From Bacteroidaceae bacterium (GTDB taxonomy: Bacteria; Bacteroidota; Bacteroidia; Bacteroidales; Bacteroidaceae): a stretch of DNA of 64,000 nucleotides. This document shows positions 17,023 to 28,089 of this stretch, piece after piece. The stretch's first letter is position 1. Every line of letters begins with the position of its first letter. Location of the stretch: contig JAFXVN010000072.1 in assembly GCA_017524545.1 (NCBI GenBank), positions 62,001-126,000 of the forward strand, read 5' to 3'. The translations under genes and the position numbers were made by a program. Below the pieces are notes generated by a model. That model was not told the DNA's origin. It searched no databases and worked only from the letters and a program-made list of their open reading frames with translations.

Positions 17023-18213
17023 AAATTCGATAGATTCAAAGACAAGACTCTCATCCACGGCGACCTGGGCATCTGGGCGGTGTTCATCCTCCTGTGCGCC
17101 ATCTCACTGATTGAGGTATATAGTGCCAGTTCGCGCATGACCTTTGCAACCGGTGCATACTGGGATCCCATCATGCAGCATGGCTCCTTCATGCTGATGG
17201 GCATCTTCATTGCCTGGCTCGTGCATTTCATTCCCTGCAACTATTTCAAGCTGTTCTGCACCATCGGCATGTTCTTTTCCATCTTCCTGCTGATTGCCGT
17301 GCTGGTTGTTGGTCAGAAGACGAACGATGCCGGGCGCTGGATATCGATAGGCTTCATCCGCTTCCAGCCCAGCGAGATAGCCAAGCTGAGTCTGGTGGGC
17401 TTCAGCTGCTTCATCCTCTCCTCGCTTCGGGATGATAAGGGAGCCAGCATGACGGGATTGAAGATAGTGGCCCTTACCGCCTTCATCACGCTTTTGCTCA
17501 TCTTCACGGAGAATGCTTCCACCGCCTTCATTATTGCCATCGTCATGTTCGGCATCTGTTTCTATGCGCAGATACGCAAGCAGATACTCATCGGCGTTCT
17601 TTTGTTGGGAATGATTGGCATAGGCAGTATATTCGGCATAGCCTATTCCATACCGGAAAAGACGCTCACGGAGTGGCAGATGTCCGACGGGCCTTTGCAT
17701 CGTGTGCCGACCTGGATACACCGCATCACCGACAAGCAGGAGCGTCCGGAGAATCCTCGCGACTTCAAGCCGCAGGAGAACCCGCAGAAGGCATACGCCA
17801 AGGTTGCAATTGCGTCGAGCAATGTCATCGGACGCGGACCGGGCAACAGCCGTCAGCGCGACTTCATTCCGCAGGCTTTCTCCGACTTCATCTATGCCAT
17901 CATCATCGAAGAGCTTGGCCTCGTAGGAGCTTTCGTCGTGCTGGGTCTCTATCTGGTGCTCATGTACCGCTCCATGCGTATTGCCCAGAAATGCAAGGCG
18001 CTCTTCCCGTCCTATTTGGTGATGGGCTTGGCACTGATGATTGTGGTGCAGGCCATGATGAACATGGCGGTGGCAGTGGATGCCTTCCCCGTCACGGGAC
18101 AGCCCCTGCCGCTCGTCAGCCGAGGCGGAACGAGCCTCTTTATCACCTGTACCTACATCGGCATGATACTGAGCGTGAGCCATACGGCAAAGCGGAAGCC
18201 GACTTTGGATTGA
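17020..18213 (+). CDS. ftsW: Septal peptidoglycan glycosyltransferase FtsW (SEDS family)
   Basis: The product is 397 aa, an integral membrane protein with about ten helices. The SEDS signatures are visible: GRWISIGFIRFQPSEIAKLS (near residue 105), the long periplasmic loop containing HRVPTWIHRITDKQERPENP, GRGPGNSRQRDFIPQAFSDFIYAIIIEELG, and PLPLVSRGGTSLF at the end. FtsW polymerises lipid II at the septum as partner of FtsI. The start is set by the last unit of the 9-bp tandem spacer. Co-directional with murD and murG. Confidence 0.95.
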   Translation: MKFDRFKDKTLIHGDLGIWAVFILLCAISLIEVYSASSRMTFATGAYWDPIMQHGSFMLMGIFIAWLVHFIPCNYFKLFCTIGMFFSIFLLIAVLVVGQKTNDAGRWISIGFIRFQPSEIAKLSLVGFSCFILSSLRDDKGASMTGLKIVALTAFITLLLIFTENASTAFIIAIVMFGICFYAQIRKQILIGVLLLGMIGIGSIFGIAYSIPEKTLTEWQMSDGPLHRVPTWIHRITDKQERPENPRDFKPQENPQKAYAKVAIASSNVIGRGPGNSRQRDFIPQAFSDFIYAIIIEELGLVGAFVVLGLYLVLMYRSMRIAQKCKALFPSYLVMGLALMIVVQAMMNMAVAVDAFPVTGQPLPLVSRGGTSLFITCTYIGMILSVSHTAKRKPTLD

Positions 18214-18305
18214 GGATTAGAGATTAGGGATTAGAGATTAGAGAGACGTAATGTCGAAATATCGAAATATCGAAATATCGAAAAACAGGATAACAAGAGA
18301 AAGAA
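18214..18305. repeat. Short-tandem-repeat spacer ftsW-murG
   Basis: A GATTAGA/GATTAGG heptamer run is followed by three to four CGAAATAT octamers (AATATCGAAATATCG). The same two-part layout recurs at 19419-19514 before murC, but with different copy numbers and point changes, so it is a related but separate copy. Confidence 0.75.
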
Positions 18306-19418
18306 ATGGATGAATTAAGAGTCATAATAAGTGGTGGCGGCACGGGAGGTCATATCTTCCCTGCCGTGAGCATTGCCAATGCTCTGCGAGAGGCAAACCC
18401 CGATGTGAAGATTCTTTTCGTGGGAGCTGAGGGCAGGATGGAGATGCAGCGTGTGCCTGCTGCCGGATATGAGATAATAGGCTTGCCGGTGCGCGGCTTG
18501 CTTCGTCCGCTGTGGAAGCCAGGCAACATCAGCATCCTGATGGACTTCCTGAAGAGCAAGCGCATGGTGAAGAAGACGCTGCGCGACTTCAAACCGCATG
18601 TGGCAGTGGGTGTGGGCGGCTATGCCAGCTCTGCGACACTCACTGCCGCCTACGAGCTGGGCATCCCTTGTCTCATTCAGGAGCAGAACAGCTTTGCCGG
18701 CCTGACCAACAAGACGCTGGCCAAGAAGGCCCAAAAGATATGCGTGGCCTACGAGGGCATGGAGCGTTTCTTCCCCAAAGACCGCATCCTGCTTACCGGC
18801 AACCCTGTGCGGCAGGATTTGCTCAACGAGGCCCTGACGCGCGAGGAGTGTGCCGCCGCCTTCGGTCTCAACCCCGCGAAACCCACCATCCTGCTCATCG
18901 GCGGCAGCTTGGGGGCACGCACGCTGAACGAGAGCGTCATGCGGAACCTTTCGCGCATTGCCGCTTCGTCCGTACAGTTCATCTGGCAGACGGGCAGCTA
19001 CTACAAGAAGGAAATAGAGCGGACGCTCGATGTGAAGGGCAAGCCTACAAACCTCGTCGTGACGGACTTCATCGGACGCATGGATCAGGCGTACCGTCTG
19101 GCAGACCTCGTCATCAGCCGTGCCGGAGCAGGCACCATCAGCGAGCTTTGTCTGCTGGGCAAGCCTGCCATCCTGGTGCCGAGTCCCAATGTGGCGGAAG
19201 ACCACCAGACGCACAACGCGATGGCGCTTGTCAACCGTCAGGCCGCACTGCTCGTGCGCGATGCCGAAGCTCGCGAAGCGCTCATCCCGCTCGCCATCGA
19301 GACCGTTGCCGACAAGGACAAGCTTCAGGAACTGAGCGAGAATGCCGCAGCAATGGCACTGCGCGACTCGGCACGCATCATCGCCGAGGAGGTCATCAAG
19401 CTTGCAGAGCAGGTTTGA
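18306..19418 (+). CDS. murG: Lipid II synthase MurG (N-acetylglucosaminyltransferase)
   Basis: The product is 370 aa of the GT28 family. The N-terminal glycine-rich loop SGGGTGGHIFPA (residues 9-20), ALGGYAS-like VGVGGYASSAT, the LIQEQNSFAGLTNK block, GGSLGARTLNE, and the UDP-GlcNAc site RAGAGTISELCLLGKPAILVPSP are all present. It adds GlcNAc to lipid I at the cytoplasmic face of the inner membrane. Length and motifs are normal. Confidence 0.96.
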   Translation: MDELRVIISGGGTGGHIFPAVSIANALREANPDVKILFVGAEGRMEMQRVPAAGYEIIGLPVRGLLRPLWKPGNISILMDFLKSKRMVKKTLRDFKPHVAVGVGGYASSATLTAAYELGIPCLIQEQNSFAGLTNKTLAKKAQKICVAYEGMERFFPKDRILLTGNPVRQDLLNEALTREECAAAFGLNPAKPTILLIGGSLGARTLNESVMRNLSRIAASSVQFIWQTGSYYKKEIERTLDVKGKPTNLVVTDFIGRMDQAYRLADLVISRAGAGTISELCLLGKPAILVPSPNVAEDHQTHNAMALVNRQAALLVRDAEAREALIPLAIETVADKDKLQELSENAAAMALRDSARIIAEEVIKLAEQV

Positions 19419-19514
19419 TTGGATTAGGGATTAGAGATTAGGGAATAGAGTCGTAATAACGAAATATCGATATATCGAAATATCGAAAAGCAGAACAAGA
19501 AATCGAAGAGAAGA
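19419..19514. repeat. Short-tandem-repeat spacer murG-murC
   Basis: GGATTAGGGATTAGAGATTA-type heptamers, a linker, then CGAAATATCGATATATCG-type octamers. It parallels 18214-18305 closely enough to be a duplicate of that spacer. Confidence 0.75.
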
Positions 19515-20885
19515 ATGAAAATCAAGGCAGTCTATTTCGTGGGCATTGGCGGCATTGGCATGAGTGCTATTGCACGCTACTTCCTGAACAGTGGCATCAT
19601 CGTTGGTGGCTACGACAGGACGCCGAGCGACCTTACCGAGCAGCTCTGCAAGGAGGGTGCCCGGATTCATTACGAGGATAATGTGAACCAGATTCCTGCC
19701 GAATGCCGCGACAAGGAAAGCACGCTGGTTGTCTATACGCCTGCTATCCCTGCGGAGCACAGCGAGCTGACCTTCTTCCGGGGTCAGGGCTTCGAGATAC
19801 AGAAGCGTGCACAAGTGCTTGGCACCCTGACGCGCGCCCTCAAGGGGCTTTGCGTGGCTGGCACGCACGGCAAGACCACCACATCGAGCATGGCGGCGCA
19901 CTTGCTCCACCAGAGCCATGTGGATTGCAACGCCTTCCTTGGCGGCATCACCAAAAACTACGGCACGAACTACATCCTGAGCCATAAGAGTCCCTTCGTG
20001 GTGATTGAGGCCGACGAGTTCGACCGCTCCTTCCACCACCTCACGCCCTACGCCAGCATCATCACCGCCACCGATGCCGACCACCTCGACATCTACGGCA
20101 CCGAAGAGGCTTACTTGGAGAGCTTCCGCAAATATACAAGCCTGATACAGAAGGGCGGCTACCTCATTATGCATACGGGACTGAAGATGCAGGCGGATGT
20201 GCAGGAGGGTGTCACCGTCTATACCTACAGCCGCGAGGCGGGCGACTTCCATGCAGAGAACGTCTGCATCGGAGGCGGGCGCATCACCTTCGACCTCGTC
20301 TCGCCCTTTGGCAACATCCCGGGAATTGACCTCGGAGTGCCTGTCAGCGTGAATATCGAGAATGGCATTGCTGCGATGGCTCTGGCACAGATAGCGGGAG
20401 CCACAGCCGACGAGATACGTCAGGGCATGGCCTCGTTCAGTGGTGTGGACCGCCGCTTCGACTTCCATGTCAGGACAGACCGCATGGCCTACCTGAGCGA
20501 CTACGCCCACCATCCCGAAGAGATACGCCGCAGCCTTGAGAGCCTGCGCGAGCTTTACAGCGGCCGCCGCATCAAGGCCATCTTCCAGCCGCACCTCTAT
20601 ACCCGTACCCGCGACTTCTACCGCGAGTTTGCCGACGCGCTTTCGCTGGTCGATGATGTCTGCATCGTCGATATCTACCCGGCACGCGAGCAGCCCATCC
20701 CTGGCGTGACCAGCGCCCTCATCTACGACAACCTCCGTCCTGGCATCAAGCGTCAGATGTGCCGCAAGGAGGACATCCTCGATGTGGTGCGGCAGGGCGG
20801 CTTCGATGTGCTTGTCACGCTCGGCGCGGGCGACATCGACAACTATGCTTCACAGATAACCGAAATACTGCAATCAAAGACATGA
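19515..20885 (+). CDS. murC: UDP-MurNAc:L-alanine ligase MurC
   Basis: The product is 456 aa. The start MKIKAVYFVGIGGIGMSAIA contains the dinucleotide-binding-like loop; the ATP loop GTHGKTTTSSM is near 116; EADEFDRSF, the GVDRRFDFH block, DYAHHPEEIRRSLE and FQPHLYTRTRDF are MurC hallmarks. It attaches the first amino acid of the stem peptide in the cytoplasm. Its stop overlaps the ftsQ start by four bases (ATGA). Confidence 0.96.
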   Translation: MKIKAVYFVGIGGIGMSAIARYFLNSGIIVGGYDRTPSDLTEQLCKEGARIHYEDNVNQIPAECRDKESTLVVYTPAIPAEHSELTFFRGQGFEIQKRAQVLGTLTRALKGLCVAGTHGKTTTSSMAAHLLHQSHVDCNAFLGGITKNYGTNYILSHKSPFVVIEADEFDRSFHHLTPYASIITATDADHLDIYGTEEAYLESFRKYTSLIQKGGYLIMHTGLKMQADVQEGVTVYTYSREAGDFHAENVCIGGGRITFDLVSPFGNIPGIDLGVPVSVNIENGIAAMALAQIAGATADEIRQGMASFSGVDRRFDFHVRTDRMAYLSDYAHHPEEIRRSLESLRELYSGRRIKAIFQPHLYTRTRDFYREFADALSLVDDVCIVDIYPAREQPIPGVTSALIYDNLRPGIKRQMCRKEDILDVVRQGGFDVLVTLGAGDIDNYASQITEILQSKT

Positions 20886-21628
20886 AGACAGCTTTTAAGA
20901 TATTCCTGCTTTTGGCAGTCGTGGGCTACCTCGTGGTGGCTGTCTGGAAGTTTGCCGGCCAAGCGGAGGACAGAACCTGCGAAGGTGTCCGCATTGAAAT
21001 CATCGACAGCATCCCCGACGGCTTCATCACCGAAGGGTATGTGCGCTCCATCCTGACGCAGAACAAGGTCTCGCCTGAAGGGATGAAGATAAGCGAAGTC
21101 AGCTTGGAGCGTATCGAGCAGTTGATGCTCGAGGAGCCGCACATCGAGCGTGCCTCCTGCTATTACAATGCGGCGGGCTGGCTCCACATCCGGGTGGTGC
21201 CGCAGCAGCCGGTGCTGCATGTCATCAGTGGTAAGGGCGAGGACTATTACCTCTCCAGCACCGGCCTGACGATGCCGACGGGTTCCTTCAACGTCGATTT
21301 GTGCGTCGCCACTGGCAACATCACGAAGAAGTTTGCCGCCGAGCAGCTTCTGGAGCTTGCCCTCTTCATCCGCGACGACCTCTTCTGGAGCGAACAGATA
21401 GAACAGATACACGTCATCAGCCCCGATCAGGTGATGCTGTACCCGCGTGTCGGACAGCATGTCATCGAGCTGGGCAGCACCGAAGGCTTCCAGGAGAAGC
21501 TTCACCGCCTGCGCATCTTCTACCGTGAGGGGTTGGAGCGCGTGGGCTGGAACAAATACCAGACCATCAGCCTGGCCTACGACGACCAGGTGGTCTGCAC
21601 CAAAGCCAACAACACAAAAAACAAATAA
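20882..21628 (+). CDS. ftsQ: Cell division protein FtsQ
   Basis: The product is 248 aa from the ATG at 20882, which overlaps the murC stop. One membrane helix near the N terminus (FLLLAVVGYLVVAVW, residues 8-22) is followed by a POTRA-like region with GFITEGYVRSIL and VSLERIEQLMLEEPHIERASCYYNAAGWLHIRVVPQQPVLHV, then the FtsQ/DivIB beta domain. FtsQ bridges cytoplasmic and periplasmic parts of the divisome. Sequence identity in this family is low, but position and topology are decisive. Confidence 0.9.
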   Translation: MKTAFKIFLLLAVVGYLVVAVWKFAGQAEDRTCEGVRIEIIDSIPDGFITEGYVRSILTQNKVSPEGMKISEVSLERIEQLMLEEPHIERASCYYNAAGWLHIRVVPQQPVLHVISGKGEDYYLSSTGLTMPTGSFNVDLCVATGNITKKFAAEQLLELALFIRDDLFWSEQIEQIHVISPDQVMLYPRVGQHVIELGSTEGFQEKLHRLRIFYREGLERVGWNKYQTISLAYDDQVVCTKANNTKNK

Positions 21629-21629
21629 T

Positions 21630-22994
21630 ATGGGAGCAGAAAAAGACATCATCATTGCCGTAGAGCTGGCATCGACAGCTATACGCGCCATCGCAGGCAA
21701 GAGAGAACCCGACGGCAGTATGCAGGTACTTGCCTTTGCTCAGGAAGAATCTTCCACTACCATCCGTAAGGGTGTTATCGACAACATCGACAAGACAACC
21801 CAGGCACTGACACGTGTCGTCGCCAAGTTGGGCGAGAAGCTGGGTGTCAAGGTCAAGAGTATCTACATCGGGCTTGGCGGACAGTCGTTGCGCTCGGTGT
21901 ACAACCGGGTGCTGTTGCAGTTCGACGGACTCGAACTCCTCTCGCACCATACCATCGACAAGATGCGCGACACGAACAGCGGCGTTGTCTATCCCAACGC
22001 CGAAATCAAGGAAGTGGTGCCGCAGGAGTTCACCATCGGCAGCCGCAGCGTCGTCGATCCTGTCGGTATGCAGGTCGAGATGCTGGAGGCCAATTTCATC
22101 AACATCATCGCACGTCCCACTCTGGAGGAGAACATCCGCAAGTGTGTGGCAGCCGCTGGCTTGGACGTGCAGGAGGTGCTCATCTCGCCGCTGTGCTTGG
22201 CGAATGCCCTGCTTGCTGCCAACGAGAAGCGTTCCGGCTGTGCGCTGGTCGATATGGGTGCCGACACAACGACGGTGAGCGTCTATGTCAACAACATCCT
22301 GCGCCATCTCTGTGTCATCCCTCTGGGCGGCTCCAATGTGACGAGCGACATCACCAGCCTCAAGGTGGAGGCTGAGGAGGCAGAGGAGCTGAAGAAGAAG
22401 TACGGCACCGCCTACCGCTCCGACACCGAAGACAAGACGGGAGAGAAGGTCAGCCTGAGCTTCGACCGCACAGAGGACGTGGAGAAGTTGCAGGAGATTG
22501 TCGAGGCACGCTATGAGGAGATTATCGCCAACGTGAACAGCCGTATTTCCGCCTACAAGGACAAGATGCTCTCGGGCATCGTTGTGACTGGCGGCGCGGC
22601 ACGCATCCCCGACCTCCAGAAGGCTTTCTCCCGGCAGACAGGCGGCGACATCAATGTGCGCATCGTGAAGGGGCTGCCCGAGAATGTCTCCGTTTCCTTC
22701 GGTGTGCAGGTGGGCGACCCCGACCGTCTCAACACCCTCTATGCCTTGCTGCTGGCAGGCAAGGAGAACTGCGTGGGCGAGGTTCCTAAAGCTCCAGCTC
22801 AGGACTTGTTCGACTTTGAAAATGAGAAGAAGGAAAAGGAGAAGCCTGAAGTTGACGAACCAAAATCCGAAGGTCCGGAATCTCCGACACCTCAGGATCC
22901 TCAGCCAAAGAAGCCTTCCGCCCTTGGACGCATCTGGAAGACATTCGAGAAGATGCTTACCGATGAGGCAGAGGCAGAAGACGAAAAAGAATGA
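21630..22994 (+). CDS. ftsA: Cell division protein FtsA
   Basis: The product is 454 aa starting at the ATG at 21630, one base after ftsQ. It has the actin-like fold: IIIAVELASTAIRAI (phosphate 1), the 1C subdomain around IYIGLGGQSLRSV, ALVDMGADTTTVSVY (phosphate 2), and SGIVVTGGAARIPDL (adenosine loop). The C-terminal part is a charged, Pro-rich linker (EKEKPEVDEPKSEGPESPTP) leading to LGRIWKTFEKMLTDE, an amphipathic membrane-targeting helix. FtsA tethers FtsZ to the membrane. Confidence 0.95.
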   Translation: MGAEKDIIIAVELASTAIRAIAGKREPDGSMQVLAFAQEESSTTIRKGVIDNIDKTTQALTRVVAKLGEKLGVKVKSIYIGLGGQSLRSVYNRVLLQFDGLELLSHHTIDKMRDTNSGVVYPNAEIKEVVPQEFTIGSRSVVDPVGMQVEMLEANFINIIARPTLEENIRKCVAAAGLDVQEVLISPLCLANALLAANEKRSGCALVDMGADTTTVSVYVNNILRHLCVIPLGGSNVTSDITSLKVEAEEAEELKKKYGTAYRSDTEDKTGEKVSLSFDRTEDVEKLQEIVEARYEEIIANVNSRISAYKDKMLSGIVVTGGAARIPDLQKAFSRQTGGDINVRIVKGLPENVSVSFGVQVGDPDRLNTLYALLLAGKENCVGEVPKAPAQDLFDFENEKKEKEKPEVDEPKSEGPESPTPQDPQPKKPSALGRIWKTFEKMLTDEAEAEDEKE

Positions 22995-23015
22995 TTACCC
23001 TAAAACGATACAGCT

Positions 23016-24326
23016 ATGGCAGAAGATAAGAACATACAGCCTATGGGCGGCATCAATTTCAATTTCCGCCAGACGGAGAACCCTTGCATCATCAAGGTGG
23101 TGGGCGTAGGCGGCGGTGGCGGCAATGCCATCAACCACATGTACCGCGAGGGCATACACGATGTGACCTACGTCGTGTGCAATACAGATAAGAAGGCACT
23201 CAGCGACTCGCCTGTCCCCAACCACTTGCAGTTGGGCAAGGACGGTCTCGGTGCGGGCAACAATCCCGTGGTGGGCAGGCAGCGTGCCGAGGAGAGCATC
23301 GAGGACATCAAGGCGATGCTCAACGACGGCACACGCATGGTCTTCATCACGGCAGGCATGGGCGGCGGCACTGGCACCGGCGCGGCACCTGTCATCGCAC
23401 AGTGTGCCAAGGATGCTGGCATCCTGACCGTCGGCATCGTCACCATCCCCTTCAAGTTCGAGGGCAATAAGAAAATCAATCAGGCCCTCGACGGCGTGGA
23501 GGAGATAGCAAAGCATGTGGATGCCCTGCTGGTCATCAACAACGAGCGTCTGCGCGAGATTTATCCCGAGCTGACCGTCATCAATGCCTTTGCCAAGGCG
23601 GACGACACGCTGAGCGTCGCAGCCAAGAGCATCGCTGAGATTATCACGATGCACGGCATCATGAACCTGGACTTCCAGGACGTGACGACCGTCCTCAAGG
23701 ACGGTGGCGTGGCCATCATGAGCACTGGCTATGGCGAGGGCGAGAACCGCGTCACCAAGGCCATCGACGAGGCGCTGAACAGCCCTCTGCTCAACAACAA
23801 CGACATCTTCAACTCCAAGAAGGTGCTGATGAACATCAACTTCTGTGCCGACCAGGACCAGGATTCCTTGATGATGGAGGAAATCGGCGAGGTGGACAGC
23901 TTCATGGCGAAGTTCCGCAGGAATGTGGAGACGAAGTGGGGCCTGGCTACCGACAGCTCGCTGGGCGGCAAGGTGAAGATTACACTCCTTGCCACAGGCT
24001 TCGGCTTGCAGAACGTGCCTGGCGTGCAGGGCATGGTGGAGCAGAAGGTGCAGGAGAAGACAGCTGCCGACCAGGAGCGCGAGGACTACGAGACGGAGCG
24101 TGCCGGTGTCTATTACGGCTCATCCACAGGGTCGCCTGTTCGCCGCCGCCGTCACAACACCTATATCTTCACCGACGAAGACCTCGACAACGACGACATC
24201 ATCTCGATGGTCGATGCCCGTCCCGCCTACAACCGCACGAAGGAGGAGATAAACAAAATAAAGGAGAAGAGTTCTCCCTCGCCAGAGGCAGAACCCCCAG
24301 CAATGGGAGTACCGTTTAACCTGTAA
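23016..24326 (+). CDS. ftsZ: Cell division GTPase FtsZ
   Basis: The product is 436 aa. It has VGVGGGGGNAINHMY at the N terminus, the tubulin signature GMGGGTGTGAAPV at about 109-121, and NLDFQDVTTVLKDGGVAIMSTG. The C-terminal linker is short and ends in AMGVPFNL, a conserved tail that binds FtsA. It polymerises into the Z ring. Last gene of the dcw cluster; its stop directly abuts the stop of the convergent recO gene, with no room for a separate terminator. Confidence 0.97.
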   Translation: MAEDKNIQPMGGINFNFRQTENPCIIKVVGVGGGGGNAINHMYREGIHDVTYVVCNTDKKALSDSPVPNHLQLGKDGLGAGNNPVVGRQRAEESIEDIKAMLNDGTRMVFITAGMGGGTGTGAAPVIAQCAKDAGILTVGIVTIPFKFEGNKKINQALDGVEEIAKHVDALLVINNERLREIYPELTVINAFAKADDTLSVAAKSIAEIITMHGIMNLDFQDVTTVLKDGGVAIMSTGYGEGENRVTKAIDEALNSPLLNNNDIFNSKKVLMNINFCADQDQDSLMMEEIGEVDSFMAKFRRNVETKWGLATDSSLGGKVKITLLATGFGLQNVPGVQGMVEQKVQEKTAADQEREDYETERAGVYYGSSTGSPVRRRRHNTYIFTDEDLDNDDIISMVDARPAYNRTKEEINKIKEKSSPSPEAEPPAMGVPFNL

Positions 24327-25061
24327 TCACGCCAGCACCTCTCGTAAAACCGCGAGCGAGCGCAGATTGCGGAACTCTGGCACGTGCAGCTGGTAGTATG
24401 TGGTCAGCACGTCCAGGATGCGGTTGCGCTGCTGACGTGTCAGGCGGAAGTGGTGCATGTTGCGCAGGTTCATTCTGAGCACGAGGCGCACGGCGGCGGC
24501 TTCCTCTCCCTTGAGGCAGAAGCCGTGCGACGGCTCGGTGTCGGTCGCCACGCTGTCGCGCAAATCGAAATAGGGCAGGGTTTCCCTGCCCTTTATGTTT
24601 GGCCAGAAGCCTAAGTAGTGCGTCAGGCGGACGAGGAAGGCGATGTGGAAGTTGGCTATCCCCTCCGTGGCGGCATCGAACCACTGCAGGCTATATAATA
24701 GATAATGGTATAGGTCGGTGTTCTGCACCTCGCTGCGCAGTGCGCCGTGCAGGAACTCGGACAGGAACAGTGCCACCGTCTCCTTTATGGGGTTGTAGGG
24801 TAGGGAGGTGTAGCAATGGGCGATGTGCAGCTCCTGAATCCTTTGCAGGGTGACCGACGGGCGGTAGTCGAACACCAGTTCCACGACATTGAGCGGCCGG
24901 AGCAGGGTGGTTTGCAGGTCCTTCCTGCGTCCCCCCTGTCCGCGACGGTCGCGCACCAGAAACGCGAGGCTGCCGTGCGACAGCGTGTAGATGTCCACGA
25001 TGGCCTTGTCGTCGCCAAAGCGGTTGTAGTGCAGCACAATGCCTTTTGTCGTCTCAAACAT
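24327..25061 (-). CDS. recO: DNA repair protein RecO
   Basis: The product is 244 aa. The N-terminal OB-fold opens MFETTKGIVLHYNRFGDDKAIVDIYTLSHG; the helical domain contains LLRPLNVVELVFDYR and ALRSEVQNTDLYHYLLYSLQWFD. RecO works with RecF/RecR to load RecA at gaps. The zinc-finger cysteines of many RecO proteins are absent, as is common in Bacteroidetes. Convergent with ftsZ, end to end. A minus-strand TACCTTTA just before the start could be a promoter box. Confidence 0.9.
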   Translation of the reverse strand: MFETTKGIVLHYNRFGDDKAIVDIYTLSHGSLAFLVRDRRGQGGRRKDLQTTLLRPLNVVELVFDYRPSVTLQRIQELHIAHCYTSLPYNPIKETVALFLSEFLHGALRSEVQNTDLYHYLLYSLQWFDAATEGIANFHIAFLVRLTHYLGFWPNIKGRETLPYFDLRDSVATDTEPSHGFCLKGEEAAAVRLVLRMNLRNMHHFRLTRQQRNRILDVLTTYYQLHVPEFRNLRSLAVLREVLA

Positions 25062-25145
25062 AGCGTAAAGGTACTAAAAAACCTCCTTTTTTAGGCACTA
25101 AACATGAAAAATGAAGCAAATGCAGCATTTTTTCTTGGAATTATT

Positions 25146-25176
25146 TTGCCAGTATGAGAAAAAGCTGTAACTTTGC
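25146..25176 (+). promoter_or_regulatory. Promoter of tRNA-Glu and rpsT
   Basis: TTTG (25146-25149), 19 bases, TAACTTTG (25169-25176): a near-perfect Bacteroidetes promoter. The string AAAAAGCTGTAACTTTGCA is found again at 28440-28457, and on the minus strand before gyrB. Confidence 0.75.
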
Positions 25177-25228
25177 ACCCGCAATTGAGCCACCATGCTC
25201 AAAAGCACAGGCCAAAAGCCGAGGGTAA

Positions 25229-25300
25229 GGTCCCTTCGTCTATCGGTTAGGACGAGAGATTTTCATTCTCTAAAGAGGAGTTCGACTCTCCTAGGGACTA
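25229..25300 (+). tRNA. tRNA-Glu (anticodon TTC)
   Basis: A 72-base cloverleaf: acceptor GGTCCCT/AGGGACT, anticodon stem AGAGA/TCTCT with loop TTTTCAT (anticodon TTC), T arm GGAG-TTCGACT-CTCC, discriminator A. No CCA is encoded. The T-loop TTCGACT is the same as that in the two isolated hairpins at 34896 and 37137. Confidence 0.97.
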
Positions 25301-25377
25301 CAATCGCAAGTGTCCACACTTGCGATTAAGATTAAAGAAGAGAGATTAAAGATTAAAGACAATATAAAACAAATAAG

Positions 25378-25632
25378 ATGGCAAATCACAAATCATCATT
25401 GAAGCGCATCCGTCAGGAGGAGAAAAGAAGACTCCACAACAGATATTACGCAAAGACCATGCGTAACGCAGTGCGCAAGCTTCGCGCCACGACCGACAAG
25501 GCCGCTGCGCTTGAGATGTACCCCAGCGTTCAGAAAGCTCTTGACAAGTTGGCTAAGGTCAACATCATCCACAAGAACAAGGCAGCTAACCTGAAGAGCA
25601 AGCTGGCAAAGTACATCCAGAAGCTCGGCTAA
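25378..25632 (+). CDS. rpsT: Small ribosomal subunit protein bS20
   Basis: The product is 84 aa and strongly basic: [36 protein letters not shown] at the start and [26 protein letters not shown] [20 protein letters not shown] at the end, as in bS20. It binds 16S rRNA helices early in 30S assembly. It lies 77 bases after tRNA-Glu, behind an ATTAAAGA short-repeat spacer, and probably shares its promoter. A terminator follows. Confidence 0.95.
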   Translation: MANHKSSLKRIRQEEKRRLHNRYYAKTMRNAVRKLRATTDKAAALEMYPSVQKALDKLAKVNIIHKNKAANLKSKLAKYIQKLG

Positions 25633-25661
25633 CAAGCCACATTCTTTTCGCTATAACGGAT

Positions 25662-25689
25662 AAAGGCAGCTCAAGGAGCTGCCTTTTTT
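25662..25689 (+). terminator. Intrinsic terminator of rpsT
   Basis: AAAGGCAGCTC (25662-25672), loop AAG, GAGCTGCCTTT (25676-25686), then T residues. It has an 11-bp perfect stem. Confidence 0.85.
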
Positions 25690-25717
25690 AATTGGTAGTA
25701 AAAGAGGAAGTTAAAAG

Positions 25718-25880
25718 GGAAGTTAACTCGCTACGCTCGTGGAAGTTAATTCGCTGCGCTCATGGACAATAGTGTGGGCAGCTGCCTATGGTATCGTCCA
25801 GCACGAAGTGCTTAACTTCCTGCCTGCGAAGCAGGCTTAACTTCCATTTTAACTCCCACGAGCGAAGCGAGTTAACTTCC
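25718..25880. repeat. Inverted-repeat island between rpsT and gyrB
   Basis: Arms at 25718-25742 and 25856-25880 pair at 24 of 25 positions (GGAAGTTAACTCGCT... with ...AGCGAGTTAACTTCC). A second, diverged left arm lies at 25741-25765. Between them are further TTAACTTCC blocks joined to small hairpins, including GCCTGC-GAA-GCAGGC. The GCGAAGC core is a GNA-loop mini-hairpin, known to be unusually stable in DNA. There is no reading frame in this 200-base gap. It may act as terminator for gyrB, or be a REP-type insertion. Confidence 0.7.
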
Positions 25881-25889
25881 TATTAGTTA

Positions 25890-27964
<2,075 letters not shown>

Positions 27965-28089
27965 GTAAATGAGGGAGAAAAATAGAGCGTTTTCCCAGCG
28001 GAATCCAATTTTTTTTAGTTTGGCTTTCAGGCACGGACTATAACCCTCTTTTTGCAGGAATAAAGTTCCGCGCAGCGAGCTTAGAAACT

